Source of the DNA: Flavobacteriales bacterium
GTDB lineage: Bacteria; Bacteroidota; Bacteroidia; NS11-12g; UBA955
Reading direction: 5' to 3'
Assembly (NCBI GenBank): GCA_947463125.1
Contig: CANHQZ010000017.1
Location: 1-37,718, forward strand
Length of the DNA stretch: 37,718 nt
Below, in pieces: positions 21,526-32,137 of this stretch. Position 1 is the first letter of the stretch; each line of letters begins with the position of its first letter. The notes below the pieces were generated by a model, which ran no database searches, was not told the DNA's origin, and saw only the letters and a program-made list of their open reading frames with translations. The position numbers were made by a program, and so were the translations under genes.

Positions 21526-22809
21526 TCAGGCATTTTTAACCGCGGCAGGATTGGCGTGCCATACACCGGCCACAACGGTTCCGTTTACCATGCCTTTAAG
21601 GGTCTTGCCCAGGAGTGGCTGATTTACCCCTTTGCTGTCATTCATGGACTGCTCAAAAACCCACTCTGCAGTGGGGCTGAAAAGCGTTATATCGGCCGGC
21701 TGACCGGGATTTAGGCTAACTTTGGGCAATCCCATCAATTTGCGCGGACCTGATGAAAGAGCCGAAGCAATTAAATTCAGATCCGGTCTTCCTCCACCTG
21801 TCATGGCCTGCAATACAGTTTGAATGGAAGAAGCTCCCCAGCCGGCATATTCAAATTCCACCGCCTTGTTTTCTATATCCTGCGCATGGTGATTGCTCAT
21901 CACGGCATCGATGGTACCATCGGACAATCCCTGCCATAATGCGGTTCTGTCTTTCTCTGTACGGTAGGGAGGCAGCACTTTGTGATTTTCATTAAAAGAC
22001 TCCAGATGTTCATCCGTGTATAACAGATTCAATGCCGGAACAGCGGCCTTTACATCGATACCTGCAGATTTTGCCTTTCTCAGCACCTCTACCGATTCGG
22101 CACTGCTGATGCGGACGACGCGAACCGGAACTTTCAGCCATGAGGCAATTTGCAACATCTGTTCGAGTGCGGCACTTTCACTCACGGCAGGGATTCCTTT
22201 CAAGCCCAGCGAGGTGCTTTGAACCCCTTCATGCATTCTGCCACCCGGAGCCAGTTTTTTATCATAAGGAAAAAACAAAACCGGAACATTGAGACCAGTA
22301 GCGTACTCCATCAAACGTGAAATAAGACCCGAATCTGAAATTGGATTGTCGCCATCGCTGAATCCGGCAGCACCGGCCTTTGCCATATCATGAAGCTCGG
22401 CCATCTCCTGCCCTTTTGCCTGTTGTGTTATGTTACCCAATGGTAAAAAATGCACAGGCAGCCCTTCGCCTGCCTTTCGAAGGGCTGAGATAGCCGCAGC
22501 CTGATCAGGTAAAGGATGACTGCCTGCCAGAACTGCCATGTGGGTAAAACCTCCGCCGTGGGCTGCAGCAGCCAGGCTTTGCAGATCTTCTTTCCATTCT
22601 TCGCCGGGTTCTCCGCAATAAGAAAGTATATCTAACCAGCCGGTATTGGCCACCAGACCATTTGCGTTAATCTCCTTATCGGCAGTAATCTCCAGGTCAG
22701 AACCCATGGATTCGATAATTCCGTCTTTGATATAAATATCGGTCTGCCTGCCGTGGTAAGCAGAATCAGGATCTATGATCTGTGCTGATTTAATTAAAAT
22801 GGTTGTCAT
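21526..22809 (-). CDS. Dihydroorotase-like protein lacking metal-binding residues (pseudo-enzyme)
   Basis: A 427-residue amidohydrolase of the multidomain-type dihydroorotase family, with the usual N-terminal strands (IIDPDS), the GEPGEEWKEDLQS region and a complete C-terminal half. The metal and substrate motif DxHxHLREPG reads D60-ILSYC-G66-EPG: both histidines are replaced (Leu62, Tyr64) and the dihydroorotate-binding Arg is Gly66. The later DHAPH motif reads NHHAQD, losing the catalytic Asp. It is therefore probably inactive, like the PyrC'/PyrX subunits that assemble with aspartate transcarbamoylase, or has another role. Start ATG 22809 overlaps the end of the VWA gene by 4 bases (ATGA). 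An active dihydroorotase must lie elsewhere. Confidence 0.88.
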   Translation of the reverse strand: MTTILIKSAQIIDPDSAYHGRQTDIYIKDGIIESMGSDLEITADKEINANGLVANTGWLDILSYCGEPGEEWKEDLQSLAAAAHGGGFTHMAVLAGSHPLPDQAAAISALRKAGEGLPVHFLPLGNITQQAKGQEMAELHDMAKAGAAGFSDGDNPISDSGLISRLMEYATGLNVPVLFFPYDKKLAPGGRMHEGVQSTSLGLKGIPAVSESAALEQMLQIASWLKVPVRVVRISSAESVEVLRKAKSAGIDVKAAVPALNLLYTDEHLESFNENHKVLPPYRTEKDRTALWQGLSDGTIDAVMSNHHAQDIENKAVEFEYAGWGASSIQTVLQAMTGGGRPDLNLIASALSSGPRKLMGLPKVSLNPGQPADITLFSPTAEWVFEQSMNDSKGVNQPLLGKTLKGMVNGTVVAGVWHANPAAVKNA

Positions 22810-24842
22810 GCTGACTGCCTTATTTCTATTTTATTGAACCGTGAATCCCAAAATACCAAAACCAAAACTTCCAATGCGAAAAAAACAGCAGCAAGCCAAA
22901 TAAACAAGCGCCATTTTGCAGTGTCCGATATTTTGGCCTGAAACGCAGCAATGGCATTGTCGCCTTGCATCCATGAGATGTTATTGGAATCTGTCCAGTT
23001 TTTCATCACTTCCTCAGAAGCCATATTGGGGTTGCTTTCCATCCGGTTGTCATTTACCGACACGCCTGCCAGCAGTCTGTTGCTGCCATTTTCCAGCAAA
23101 CGGTAATTGCCGGCTTTTTCGGGCTGCACACCCATGTAGAGTCCGTTGCCGCTGCCGGTTGGGCTGATTTCTGCCACTCCTTCCCAGCCATCCGTTTTCA
23201 ATACAGGCGGCTTCTCGGTTAATTTCCTCAAATTTTCCAGCGGCAGCACTTTTCCTGAGTTGCAGATTCCATACAGTGCCGGAGGGGCCGCTCCACCAAT
23301 CATTGCCTGGGTGAGAAGCGGGAGAAACAAAGGACTTTTAACCAAATTACCGCCATCATCACTGAAGGGTGCCGTGAAGAAGTATAGATTTCCGGATCCA
23401 ACCTGAAATTTCAATAGCAAAGGGTCACCGTTTTCAAGGGTCAGAATGGATTCACCGGAACCGTTGCTGCCAGAAGTACTAAGGTAGTTTTTCACTTCCG
23501 GAACATTCATGTTTCGGGGCAACTTCTGAAAAACCCCTGCAAAAAATGGATGCGAAAAGCTTTTATCGGAAATGCGCGCGCTTTCTTTTACCCACTTTGT
23601 TTCCGGCAAACCAAACACTTTTTGCAATGCCTCGGTATTCCCATCAGCGTCGGCTGCCACAATCGCCGTGGCACCTGTAGTAGTAAGCCAGTCTTTCATG
23701 GTCTGCGCCTGGGTTTGAGACAAACTACCCGGACCTACCCATAAAAAAACATCACCGGAAGAGGAAGCCTGTCCGCTGAATGGCCCTGCACCAGGCTTTT
23801 TTTGCAAAAATGGCTGGGCTCCGATAACATTATCCAAAAAGCGGTTTGAACTGCTCACACCCACGTTTCGAGCCACATGGGAAGCTATATTTACATACAA
23901 AACGTTATCAAAAGTAGCACCGGGCTCCTCAATAACAAGCTTACCCGGATTAAATGACTTGTTTTCTGCTGTAAAATCTATGGCAGATACGGCTGAAGTT
24001 CCGGGTAAAACCGAGATGCGACCCGTGCCTGCCAGGCCTGTTTCAGTGTAAAATTTAACCGGGAAATCCACCATCGGCTCACGGGTATAATTGGCAATTC
24101 TGAATTGCAGGGTGTTTTTCTCACCGGGTATAAGATATGGCTTCTGCAGCCAGGCGGAATCAATGCTGATGTTCTCCCTTGCTCCGGCGGTGATTTTAAC
24201 ACACGTTACCGCCAAACCATTGATCTCAGGCAACTTCCGCGGCACATCCACAAATCCTGACTGAAAGTCTGATATAACGAATGCTGCATGGCTGTTACCC
24301 TCCTGTTTAAGGTCATCTGCGATATCCGAGAGCAAACTTGACAGTGTATTGGACCCTGACCGGATTTTCAGCGCATCGATATTGGAAACCGCTTCCTCGG
24401 CAGATACAAAACGTAAACTTGAACCACCGGACTGCAGTGATCGTATCTGAAAGGTTCCGTTAATCCCGTAAGACTTTACGATTTCGCGTGCGCGCTGTTT
24501 GGCTGTCTCCAGCAAAATCTGCCCATCCCTGCCATTATCCATACTGTAGGAATTATCAATAAAAATACTGACACGGGTTTTTCCTGTTCCCTGCAATGCA
24601 AGTTTATTGCATGTGGGTATGGCGAAAGCAAGCACCAAACACGCAAGAGCCAGCATACGGCAAATCAGCGTAATCAGGTGTTTTAGCCGGTTTTGGTTCT
24701 TGGTTTCAATTTCAACCTCTTTCAGCAGGCTTACCCGGGTAAATTGAACAACCCGGTGCTTTCTAAAGCGAAAAAGATGCACCAGCAGCGGAATAATCAG
24801 CAACAGGAGTGCTGATAAAAACACCGGGTACAAAAAGGACAT
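22806..24842 (-). CDS. BatA-domain/VWA-domain membrane protein
   Basis: A 678-residue protein. The N terminus is a BatA (aerotolerance regulator) domain with two membrane helices (about 5-24 and 58-78) and the typical LVHLFRFRKHRVVQFT loop. A von Willebrand A domain follows with MIDAS residues D96-x-S98-x-S100 (DNSYS), then a long beta-rich periplasmic region and a last membrane helix near 645-668. It resembles Bacteroidota proteins near the Bat operon and methanol-dehydrogenase-like MoxR systems, but no MoxR ATPase or other bat gene lies here. Its role is unknown; envelope or stress-related assembly is inference. It starts 9 bases after the thioesterase gene. Confidence 0.88.
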   Translation of the reverse strand: MSFLYPVFLSALLLLIIPLLVHLFRFRKHRVVQFTRVSLLKEVEIETKNQNRLKHLITLICRMLALACLVLAFAIPTCNKLALQGTGKTRVSIFIDNSYSMDNGRDGQILLETAKQRAREIVKSYGINGTFQIRSLQSGGSSLRFVSAEEAVSNIDALKIRSGSNTLSSLLSDIADDLKQEGNSHAAFVISDFQSGFVDVPRKLPEINGLAVTCVKITAGARENISIDSAWLQKPYLIPGEKNTLQFRIANYTREPMVDFPVKFYTETGLAGTGRISVLPGTSAVSAIDFTAENKSFNPGKLVIEEPGATFDNVLYVNIASHVARNVGVSSSNRFLDNVIGAQPFLQKKPGAGPFSGQASSSGDVFLWVGPGSLSQTQAQTMKDWLTTTGATAIVAADADGNTEALQKVFGLPETKWVKESARISDKSFSHPFFAGVFQKLPRNMNVPEVKNYLSTSGSNGSGESILTLENGDPLLLKFQVGSGNLYFFTAPFSDDGGNLVKSPLFLPLLTQAMIGGAAPPALYGICNSGKVLPLENLRKLTEKPPVLKTDGWEGVAEISPTGSGNGLYMGVQPEKAGNYRLLENGSNRLLAGVSVNDNRMESNPNMASEEVMKNWTDSNNISWMQGDNAIAAFQAKISDTAKWRLFIWLAAVFFALEVLVLVFWDSRFNKIEIRQSA

Positions 24843-24851
24843 ACCGCAAAG

Positions 24852-25286
24852 TTACGAATTTGAATCGTCGGGAAACGAATATCGTTGCACAATCCAGTCA
24901 GGAATGGGTTTAGGCCTGCCGCTTTTTAAATCTACCAATACATATTCTGCCCAGCCCTTGCAACTTATTTTACCATTAGGAACGGTAAGAATTTGAAAAT
25001 CAACTTTTATTGATGCCACTCCCGCTTCTACTATGCAGGTCTGCACATCCATATGGTCTCCCATTTTCAATGCGCGAAGAAACTGTAGTTGCGTAGCCGA
25101 AAGATACCATCCAAGATTATGATCCAGAAACTCCTGCATGGACATACGATAGCAACGTTCCATTTGCTCAAAGCGGGCGGCGAGCACAAAATCCATGTAG
25201 CGGCTGCTGTGTACATGCCCAAACATATCGATGTCATCCGGGCGAACCTGAAGGCGGGTGGTGTAAATTCCGGTATTGATGGGCAT
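24852..25286 (-). CDS. Acyl-CoA thioesterase, 4-hydroxybenzoyl-CoA thioesterase hot-dog family
   Basis: A 144-residue single hot-dog domain. RPDDIDMFGHVHSSRYMDF carries the family Asp and the D-x-FGHVHSSRY helix start found in 4HBT/YbgC enzymes, followed by LQFLRALKMGDHMDV. It hydrolyses acyl-CoA or acyl-ACP thioesters in the cytoplasm; chain length is unknown. The first ATG (25286) overlaps the stop of the kinase gene by one base (TGATG), a coupling arrangement. Confidence 0.88.
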   Translation of the reverse strand: MPINTGIYTTRLQVRPDDIDMFGHVHSSRYMDFVLAARFEQMERCYRMSMQEFLDHNLGWYLSATQLQFLRALKMGDHMDVQTCIVEAGVASIKVDFQILTVPNGKISCKGWAEYVLVDLKSGRPKPIPDWIVQRYSFPDDSNS

Positions 25287-25903
25287 CAGAAAAGCCCGTT
25301 TAAGGTGCTTTCCACCTGCTGGATTATCTGCGCTGCATGATCAGGATTATCGGAAAAATCCATGTCATCTACGTTAAAAACCAGCAATTTTCCTTTGTAT
25401 TCACTGATCCAGGCCTCGTAACGTTCATTCAGCCTTTTGAGATAATCAAGGCGAATAGCATCCTCATAGTCACGGCCTCTCATCTGTATCTGGTGTACCA
25501 GTTTAGGAATACCGGCCCTCAGATAAATCAAAAGATCAGGAGGCGTTATTTGCTGGCTGATATTTTGAAACAACGCATGGTAGTTTTCGTAATCGCGGGT
25601 ACTCATCAGGCCCATGGCGTGAAGATTTGGCGCAAATATGTGTGCATCTTCATATATGGTCCTGTCCTGAATAACGGTTTTTTTGCCCTTGCGAATATCC
25701 TGAATATGCTTCCAGCGGGTATTCAAAAAATAAACCTGCAGGTTAAAGCTCCAGCGCTGCATATCCTCATAAAAATCGGATATGTACGGATTGTCATCCA
25801 TATCCTCCAGTTGCATTTCCCAGTCATAGTGTTTGGCTAGTAAATGCGTCAGGGTTGTCTTTCCTGCTCCTATATTTCCCGCTATTGCGATGTGCATGGC
25901 CAT
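25286..25903 (-). CDS. Deoxynucleoside kinase
   Basis: A 205-residue deoxyadenosine/deoxyguanosine kinase family enzyme. The P-loop GNIGAGKTT is at residues 9-17 and the substrate-side motif DRTIYEDAHIF near 100. The arginine-containing MRGRDYE lid segment lies near 162. It phosphorylates purine (or several) deoxynucleosides in salvage. With tdk in the same window, both pyrimidine and purine deoxynucleoside salvage are covered. Two ATGs are possible (25903 and 25897); the first is kept because a -7-like box stands exactly four bases before it. It opens the seven-gene minus-strand row. Confidence 0.92.
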   Translation of the reverse strand: MAMHIAIAGNIGAGKTTLTHLLAKHYDWEMQLEDMDDNPYISDFYEDMQRWSFNLQVYFLNTRWKHIQDIRKGKKTVIQDRTIYEDAHIFAPNLHAMGLMSTRDYENYHALFQNISQQITPPDLLIYLRAGIPKLVHQIQMRGRDYEDAIRLDYLKRLNERYEAWISEYKGKLLVFNVDDMDFSDNPDHAAQIIQQVESTLNGLF

Positions 25904-25907
25904 AGTG

Positions 25908-25939
25908 CAATATTACAATGGCTGAAAAAAGGTGTGCAA
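25908..25939 (-). promoter_or_regulatory. Candidate promoter of the deoxynucleoside kinase operon
   Basis: Minus strand TTG (25939-25937), 21 bases, TAATATTG (25915-25908, one mismatch to TAnnTTTG), then four bases to ATG 25903. The transcript may start at the start codon. Confidence 0.4.
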
Positions 25940-25978
25940 GTGGTTTGCGAAATAAAGTTTTACACAAATCTGCTGCCC

Positions 25979-25986
25979 TACCTTTG
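25979..25986 (+). promoter_or_regulatory. -7 promoter box of the ABC exporter gene
   Basis: TACCTTTG, exact match to TAnnTTTG, 14 bases before the GTG start. No TTG at the -33 spacing. Confidence 0.5.
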
Positions 25987-26000
25987 CAGTTCATTACACC

Positions 26001-27761
26001 GTGAACAGTCCAAAAAAATTCAATCCTGTATTGCTGGGACGCATCATGAAACTGGCGCTACCCAGACGGACTGCGTTTTATGGTGCCATAGTGCTAACCT
26101 TAACCCAAAGCTGCCTTTCGGCCATTCAACCAAATTTTTACAGCCATGCCATAGATGAATACATTATGAAAGGCACCTCCGAGGGTTTGGGAATGTGGTG
26201 TCTGATTATTCTTTCCTTGCTAATTACCCAAACTTTACTCGGTTTTTTAAATAGCTACCTCTCAGAAAAAATTGGCCAGGATGTAATTCTTCGCATGCGA
26301 AATTACACCTACAAACACTTAATTAATCTACGACAAAGCTTCTTTGACAAGACGCCGGTCGGCACTTCTGTCACCCGAACCATCAGCGATATTGAAACGG
26401 TTACCGAGTTATTCTCCGCCGGCCTGATAACCATAGCCGGAGACGCTTTCCAGATTATTATCATACTGGTATGTATGTTTGCCATCAGCTGGAAACTGAC
26501 CCTTTTAACCCTCCTTGTTCTTCCCTTTTTGATGTGGGCTGCTAATTTTTTCCGAAAAGGCGTACGTGACAGTTTTCAGCAGGTAAGAAATGAGGTTTCG
26601 AGGCTCAATTCATTCCTTCAGGAACATATTACCGGAATGCACATCGTGCAGCTATTTAACCGTCAGGAAAAAGAATTCTCAAAATTTAACAGAATAAACG
26701 CAGCTCACAGAGATGCACATATCAGGGGCATTTTCTATTATGCTGTATTTTTCCCGATTGTAGAATTTCTGGTGGCCGTTACCCTAGCCATTATCCTGCT
26801 ATACGGCACAGGCGGCATTATGCAAAAAAGCCTGCAACCCGGCGAACTGACGGCTTTCATCATGTTTGTAAACCTGTTTTTCAGACCTGTACGCGCAATA
26901 GCAGACAGGTTCAACAACATACAAATGGGCATGGTTGCTGCAGAACGGATTTTTCAGTTACTCGATGATGCTGAAAACATAGAGGCTTCCGGCAATGTAG
27001 TTCCGCAAAAACTTAAAGGAGAAATTCGATTTGAAAACGTTTGGTTTGCGTATGAAGGCGAAAACTGGGTCATCCGCGATTTATCATTTACGGTAAAACC
27101 GGGCGAAACCTTTGCCATTGTTGGCCATACGGGAAGCGGTAAAACCACTGTTATCGGCCTGATATCTCGTTTTTACCGGCATCAGCGTGGGAAAATTTAC
27201 ATCGATGGGGTAGATATTGAATCATACGATTTACAAACGCTGAGAAAACGGATTGTTTCTGTCCTGCAGGACGTTTTTCTCTTCAGCGGCAGCATAGCCG
27301 ATAATATCCGGCTGAAAAATCAGGAAATCACCGACATCGAAATCACCGAGGCGGCGAGAATGATTGGCGCATATGATTTTATAGATCATTTGCCCGGCAG
27401 GTTTGATTTTAATGTGATGGAAAGAGGCATGTCGCTCAGTATGGGACAAAGACAACTGATCAGTTTCATTAGGGCACTGGCATGCAAGCCGGAAATCATT
27501 ATTCTGGATGAGGCCACAAGCAATATCGACAGTGAAACAGAGCAACTGATTCAAAAAGCCATTTTACAACTCCTAAACAACAGAACGGCTGTGGTAATTG
27601 CCCATAGACTGAGCACCATCAGACATGCCGACCGTATTTTATACATGAAAAACGGCGAGAAACTCGAGGAAGGCACACATTACGAACTTATGTTGAAAAA
27701 TGGTCTGTATGCCTCCATGTACAAAGCACAGCAGTTTTCAGGCGACAATATTATCGCATAA
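26001..27761 (+). CDS. ABC exporter half-transporter, MsbA/MdlB-like
   Basis: A 586-residue fused ABC exporter. The membrane domain has six helices (about 26-310), and the ATPase domain (about 335-586) shows Walker A GHTGSGKTT, the Q-loop (SVLQDVFLFSG), signature LSMGQRQ (Met in place of the second-position Gly of LSGGQ), Walker B IIILDEATS and H-loop IAHRLST. It works as a homo- or heterodimer in the inner membrane, exporting lipid or drug-like substrates; the substrate cannot be told. GTG at 26001 is chosen because the conserved FNPVLLGRIMKLALP segment starts before the next ATG (26046). The stop codon runs into the shared terminator. Confidence 0.93.
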   Translation: MNSPKKFNPVLLGRIMKLALPRRTAFYGAIVLTLTQSCLSAIQPNFYSHAIDEYIMKGTSEGLGMWCLIILSLLITQTLLGFLNSYLSEKIGQDVILRMRNYTYKHLINLRQSFFDKTPVGTSVTRTISDIETVTELFSAGLITIAGDAFQIIIILVCMFAISWKLTLLTLLVLPFLMWAANFFRKGVRDSFQQVRNEVSRLNSFLQEHITGMHIVQLFNRQEKEFSKFNRINAAHRDAHIRGIFYYAVFFPIVEFLVAVTLAIILLYGTGGIMQKSLQPGELTAFIMFVNLFFRPVRAIADRFNNIQMGMVAAERIFQLLDDAENIEASGNVVPQKLKGEIRFENVWFAYEGENWVIRDLSFTVKPGETFAIVGHTGSGKTTVIGLISRFYRHQRGKIYIDGVDIESYDLQTLRKRIVSVLQDVFLFSGSIADNIRLKNQEITDIEITEAARMIGAYDFIDHLPGRFDFNVMERGMSLSMGQRQLISFIRALACKPEIIILDEATSNIDSETEQLIQKAILQLLNNRTAVVIAHRLSTIRHADRILYMKNGEKLEEGTHYELMLKNGLYASMYKAQQFSGDNIIA

Positions 27762-27791
27762 AAAAAGCCGGTCAAAAGACCGGCTTTTTTT
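27760..27791. terminator. Bidirectional intrinsic terminator (ABC exporter / rpoC)
   Basis: Stem AGCCGGTC-AAAA-GACCGGCT (27766-27785) flanked by seven As and a T-run. It terminates the exporter gene on the plus strand and the rplA-to-rpoC transcript on the minus strand. Confidence 0.9.
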
Positions 27792-27808
27792 AATTATTTC
27801 TGGGAAAA

Positions 27809-30800
27809 TCAGGCTTCTTCCGCTTCTGCTTCCATTTTGGAAGCCATCAGACGGTCGTATTCCTCTTTGGAACCGGTAATCACGTTGTCCCAGTTACGCA
27901 TGCCGGTACCGGCAGGTATCAGGTGACCTACGATTACGTTTTCCTTGAGACCTCTCAGTTCGTCAACCTTACCGGAAATGGCAGCCTCGTTCAGCACCTT
28001 GGTTGTTTCCTGGAAGGATGCAGCACTCATGAAGCTCTGCGTACCCAATGATGCTTTGGTAATACCCATCAGTACAGGCTGGGCTGTGGCTGAGACAGCA
28101 TCGCGGAATTCCACCAGTTTTTTATCCTGACGGCGCAGTGCGCTGTTTTCCTGCCTCAAATCCTTCAGACTTACAATCTGACCGGGATGCATATGCTCGC
28201 TTTCGCCGGCATCGGTAACCACCTTTTTATCCCAAATCCAGTCGTTTTCAGACTGCAGGTTCCATCTGTCGGTGATTTCACCTTCAAGGAAACGGGTATC
28301 TCCAGGATCATTTACTTCCATCTTCTGCATCATCTGCCTAACGATAGTTTCGATGTGTTTGTCGTTGATTTTTACACCCTGCAGGCGATATACTTCCTGA
28401 ATACCGTTCAGCACGTAGCGCTGAACAGCACCGGGGCCTTCGATGCGCAGAATATCCTGGGGTGTAATGGCACCGTCACTGAGAGGCTGACCGGCACGTA
28501 CGAAGTCACCGTCGTGAACAAGGATGTGCTTACTCAACGCTACCTGGTAGTGCTTTTTCTCTCCGTCCTTGCTGGTCACGATAATCTCCTGGTTACCGCG
28601 CTTGCTCACACCGTATTCAACCACACCGTCGATTTCACTCACAACAGCAGGGTTTGAAGGGTTTCGGGCTTCAAACAATTCTGTTACGCGGGGAAGACCA
28701 CCGGTAATATCACGGGTACGGGTAGCGCTTCTGGGAATTTTCGCCAGAATATCGCCCGCTTTCACATTGGAACCATTTTTGGCAACAAGGATTGAGCCTA
28801 CGGGCATGTTGAAGTGCTTGTTAATATCCCCTTTGCCGTCCACTGCAATTACAGGAACAACGGTTCTATCTTTACTTTCAACAATTACCAGCTCGCTGAG
28901 ACCGGTTTGCTCATCCCCTTCTTCACGCATGTTCACACCTTCAACGATGTTTTCATACTTAACGGTTCCGTCAATATCAGAAATGATAAGGGTATTAAAT
29001 GGATCCCAAGTGCAGAGTTTGTCGCCTTTCTTTACAGTAACGCCTTCTTTCACCATCAGCTGCGCACCGTAGGGTACGTTGTAGCTGGTGATTACGTTAT
29101 TGTTGCGGGCATCCAGAATACGGATTTCTCCGCTTCTTCCCAATACGATATCTACTTTTTTCTTCTTGCCGGTTTCGTCATCCACCACTTCTTTGGATAC
29201 GGTACGCATGCTATCGAAGTTCACCATACCCTCATATTTGGTTTCAAGGGTATTTTCCGCAGCAATGTTCATCGCAGCACCACCGGTGTGGAACGTACGC
29301 AGGGTAAGCTGGGTTCCGGGTTCACCAATAGACTGTGCAGCAATAACGCCTACTGCTTCGCCAATCTGCACCATGCGGCCTGTGGCCAGGTTACGTCCGT
29401 AGCACTTGGCACAAACACCGGTGAGGGTTTCACAGGTAAGTACACTGCGGATTTCCACTTCCTCTATGCCGGCAGCATCAATAGCCGCAGCCATTTTTTC
29501 GGTAACTTCCTGGCCACCCAGTCCGAGTACTTCACCTGTTGCGGGGTCAATTACATCATCTACCAGACAACGACCGAGGATACGCTCATTCAAGCTTTCT
29601 GCAACCTCGTCATTGTTAATAATGGCAGACATAGCAATACCTCTGAGGGTACCGCAATCAGGTTCTGTAATTACCACGTCCTGTGCTACGTCGTGCAAAC
29701 GACGGGTCAGGTAACCTGCGTCAGCTGTTTTCAACGCCGTATCAGCAAGACCCTTACGGGCACCGTGCGTAGAAATAAAGTATTCCAATACGTTCAAACC
29801 CTCTTTAAAGTTTGAAATAATGGGGTTTTCAATGGTATCACCGGTTCCGCCGCCGCTGCTCTTCTGAGGCTTGGCCATAAGACCACGCATACCGCCGAGC
29901 TGACGAATCTGCTCGTTAGAACCACGGGCACCGGAATCCAGCATCATGTAAATCGGGTTAAAGCCCTGATCATCTGAACTGAGTTCTTTGATAAGGACAC
30001 GAGCCAGCTGATTGTTTACACGGGTCCAGAGGTCAATTACCTGGTTATATCTTTCGTTGTTGGTAATGAAGCCCATGTCAGCATTAGACTGGATTTCCTG
30101 TACCTCTTCGTAAGCTTTGTTAACCAGCTGATCTTTCTCATCTGGAATCTTCACATAGCTCATGTTAAAGCTAAGACCACCGCGGAATGCGTAGTGGAAT
30201 CCGAGTCCTTTAATCGCATCGAGGAAGTTGGCAGCTTTTGCTACGCCGGCCACACGAATCATGCCTGAAATGATATCGCGAAGATTCTTTTTCTTCAGCA
30301 GTTCATTGATGTAACCGTATTCCTCGGGAACAACCTGGTTGAAAAGGATACGACCCATGGATGTATCAATCACTTTCCATACCAGTTCATCATTTTCCTT
30401 TACACGCACACGGCATTTAACCTTGGCATGAAGATCCACTCTGCCTTCATTGTATGCAATGATTGCTTCTTCTGCAGCGTAGAAAGTCAAACCTTCACCC
30501 TTAACAGGATGCTGCTTGGTCCCTACGCGCTCTTTGGTAATGTAGTACAGACCCAAAATCATGTCCTGAGAAGGTACTGTAACCGGAGAACCGTTGGCAG
30601 GGTTAAGGATATTGTGCGAGGCAAGCATCAGCAACTGTGCTTCTGAAATAGCTGCGTTACCCAGAGGCACGTGAACCGCCATCTGGTCACCGTCAAAGTC
30701 AGCGTTAAAGCCGGTACAAACTAACGGGTGAAGCTGAATTGCCTTACCTTCAACCAGCTTAGGCTGGAATGCCTGTATACCCAGTCTGTGCAGTGTAGGA

Positions 30801-32116
30801 GCACGGTTCAACAGAACAGGATGTCCTTTGAGTATGTTTTCGAGAATATCCCAGATAACCGGATCTTTCTTCTCAACAATTTTTTTGGCAGTTTTTACTG
30901 TTTTTACAATACCCCTTTCAATCAGTTTACGGATAATAAACGGTTTGAAAAGTTCAGCTGCCATATTTTTGGGCAAGCCGCACTCGTTCAGTTTAAGGGT
31001 AGGACCTACCACGATTACGGAACGGCCGGAATAATCAACACGTTTACCCAACAGATTCTGACGGAAACGACCCTGTTTGCCTTTCAGCATATCGCTGAGT
31101 GACTTCAAAGGACGGTTACCTTCACTTTTAACGGCGCTGGCGCGGCGGGTGTTATCCAGCAGCGAATCTACCGCTTCCTGAAGCATACGCTTTTCGTTGC
31201 GAAGAATCACTTCAGGTGCTTTGATTTCAATAAGACGCTTAAGACGGTTATTACGGATAATTACGCGGCGATACAGATCGTTCAAATCTGAAGTCGCAAA
31301 TCTTCCACCTTCAAGCGGCACCAGTGGGCGCAGTTCGGGCGGAATTACGGGTAACATCTTCAGCACCATCCATTCAGGACGGTTTTCGCCTGTGCGCTGG
31401 GCACTGCGGAAACCTTCAATTACCTTCAGACGCTTCAGGGCTTCCTGCTTACGCTGCTGGCTGGTTTCTGTAGCTGCCTGATTTCTCAGGTCATAACTCA
31501 ACTTATCCAGGTTGATGCGGCTAAGCAGGTCATTGAGCGCTTCAGCACCCATACGGGCGATAAACTTGTTTGGATCGTTGTCATCCAGCATCTGATTTTC
31601 TTTAGGCAGAGAATCAATGATGTCAAGATATTCCTCTTCTGTCAGAAGATCCAGGTAGTTGCTGTTTGCAGCAGCACCGGGCTGAATAACCACATAGCGC
31701 TCGTAGTAAATAACCATGTCGAGCTTCTTGGTAGGAACGCCCAGCAAATAACCAATTTTATTGGGCAGAGAACGGAAGTACCAGATGTGTGCAACGGGAA
31801 CCACCAGATTGATGTGCCCCATACGCTCACGACGCACTTTTTTCTCTGTTACCTCAACACCGCAACGGTCACAAACGATGCCTTTGTAGCGAATGCGTTT
31901 GTATTTGCCGCAATGACATTCATAATCCTTGATAGGACCAAAAATGCGTTCGCAGAAAAGACCGCCCATTTCGGGCTTGTAGCTGCGATAGTTGATGGTT
32001 TCTGGCTTGACAACCTCCCCAAAACTGCGGCGTAGTATGTTTTCCGGTGAAGCCAGCGAGATTCTGATCTTGCTGAAATTGCTTCCGATTTTTTGAACTT
32101 TCTTTTGTGTTTGCAT
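27809..32116 (-). CDS. rpoC: DNA-directed RNA polymerase subunit beta'
   Basis: A 1435-residue beta' subunit. The N-terminal zinc ribbon (ECHCGKYKR and VCDRCGVEV) and the catalytic magnesium loop NADFDGDQM are present. [11 protein letters not shown] marks the trigger-loop region, and the second zinc site ends CAKCYG. Length is normal for Bacteroidota. It starts with ATG 32116, 21 bases after rpoB, and ends 18 bases before the shared terminator. Last gene of the rplA-rplJ-rplL-rpoB-rpoC row. Confidence 0.99.
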   Translation of the reverse strand: MQTQKKVQKIGSNFSKIRISLASPENILRRSFGEVVKPETINYRSYKPEMGGLFCERIFGPIKDYECHCGKYKRIRYKGIVCDRCGVEVTEKKVRRERMGHINLVVPVAHIWYFRSLPNKIGYLLGVPTKKLDMVIYYERYVVIQPGAAANSNYLDLLTEEEYLDIIDSLPKENQMLDDNDPNKFIARMGAEALNDLLSRINLDKLSYDLRNQAATETSQQRKQEALKRLKVIEGFRSAQRTGENRPEWMVLKMLPVIPPELRPLVPLEGGRFATSDLNDLYRRVIIRNNRLKRLIEIKAPEVILRNEKRMLQEAVDSLLDNTRRASAVKSEGNRPLKSLSDMLKGKQGRFRQNLLGKRVDYSGRSVIVVGPTLKLNECGLPKNMAAELFKPFIIRKLIERGIVKTVKTAKKIVEKKDPVIWDILENILKGHPVLLNRAPTLHRLGIQAFQPKLVEGKAIQLHPLVCTGFNADFDGDQMAVHVPLGNAAISEAQLLMLASHNILNPANGSPVTVPSQDMILGLYYITKERVGTKQHPVKGEGLTFYAAEEAIIAYNEGRVDLHAKVKCRVRVKENDELVWKVIDTSMGRILFNQVVPEEYGYINELLKKKNLRDIISGMIRVAGVAKAANFLDAIKGLGFHYAFRGGLSFNMSYVKIPDEKDQLVNKAYEEVQEIQSNADMGFITNNERYNQVIDLWTRVNNQLARVLIKELSSDDQGFNPIYMMLDSGARGSNEQIRQLGGMRGLMAKPQKSSGGGTGDTIENPIISNFKEGLNVLEYFISTHGARKGLADTALKTADAGYLTRRLHDVAQDVVITEPDCGTLRGIAMSAIINNDEVAESLNERILGRCLVDDVIDPATGEVLGLGGQEVTEKMAAAIDAAGIEEVEIRSVLTCETLTGVCAKCYGRNLATGRMVQIGEAVGVIAAQSIGEPGTQLTLRTFHTGGAAMNIAAENTLETKYEGMVNFDSMRTVSKEVVDDETGKKKKVDIVLGRSGEIRILDARNNNVITSYNVPYGAQLMVKEGVTVKKGDKLCTWDPFNTLIISDIDGTVKYENIVEGVNMREEGDEQTGLSELVIVESKDRTVVPVIAVDGKGDINKHFNMPVGSILVAKNGSNVKAGDILAKIPRSATRTRDITGGLPRVTELFEARNPSNPAVVSEIDGVVEYGVSKRGNQEIIVTSKDGEKKHYQVALSKHILVHDGDFVRAGQPLSDGAITPQDILRIEGPGAVQRYVLNGIQEVYRLQGVKINDKHIETIVRQMMQKMEVNDPGDTRFLEGEITDRWNLQSENDWIWDKKVVTDAGESEHMHPGQIVSLKDLRQENSALRRQDKKLVEFRDAVSATAQPVLMGITKASLGTQSFMSAASFQETTKVLNEAAISGKVDELRGLKENVIVGHLIPAGTGMRNWDNVITGSKEEYDRLMASKMEAEAEEA

Positions 32117-32137
32117 GTTACTGACTTTCGCTCAGAA

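Noticed and set aside
28814-29815. Open frame of 333 codons on the plus strand
   Set aside because: It lies wholly antisense to rpoC, has no family resemblance and reflects codon bias of the real gene.
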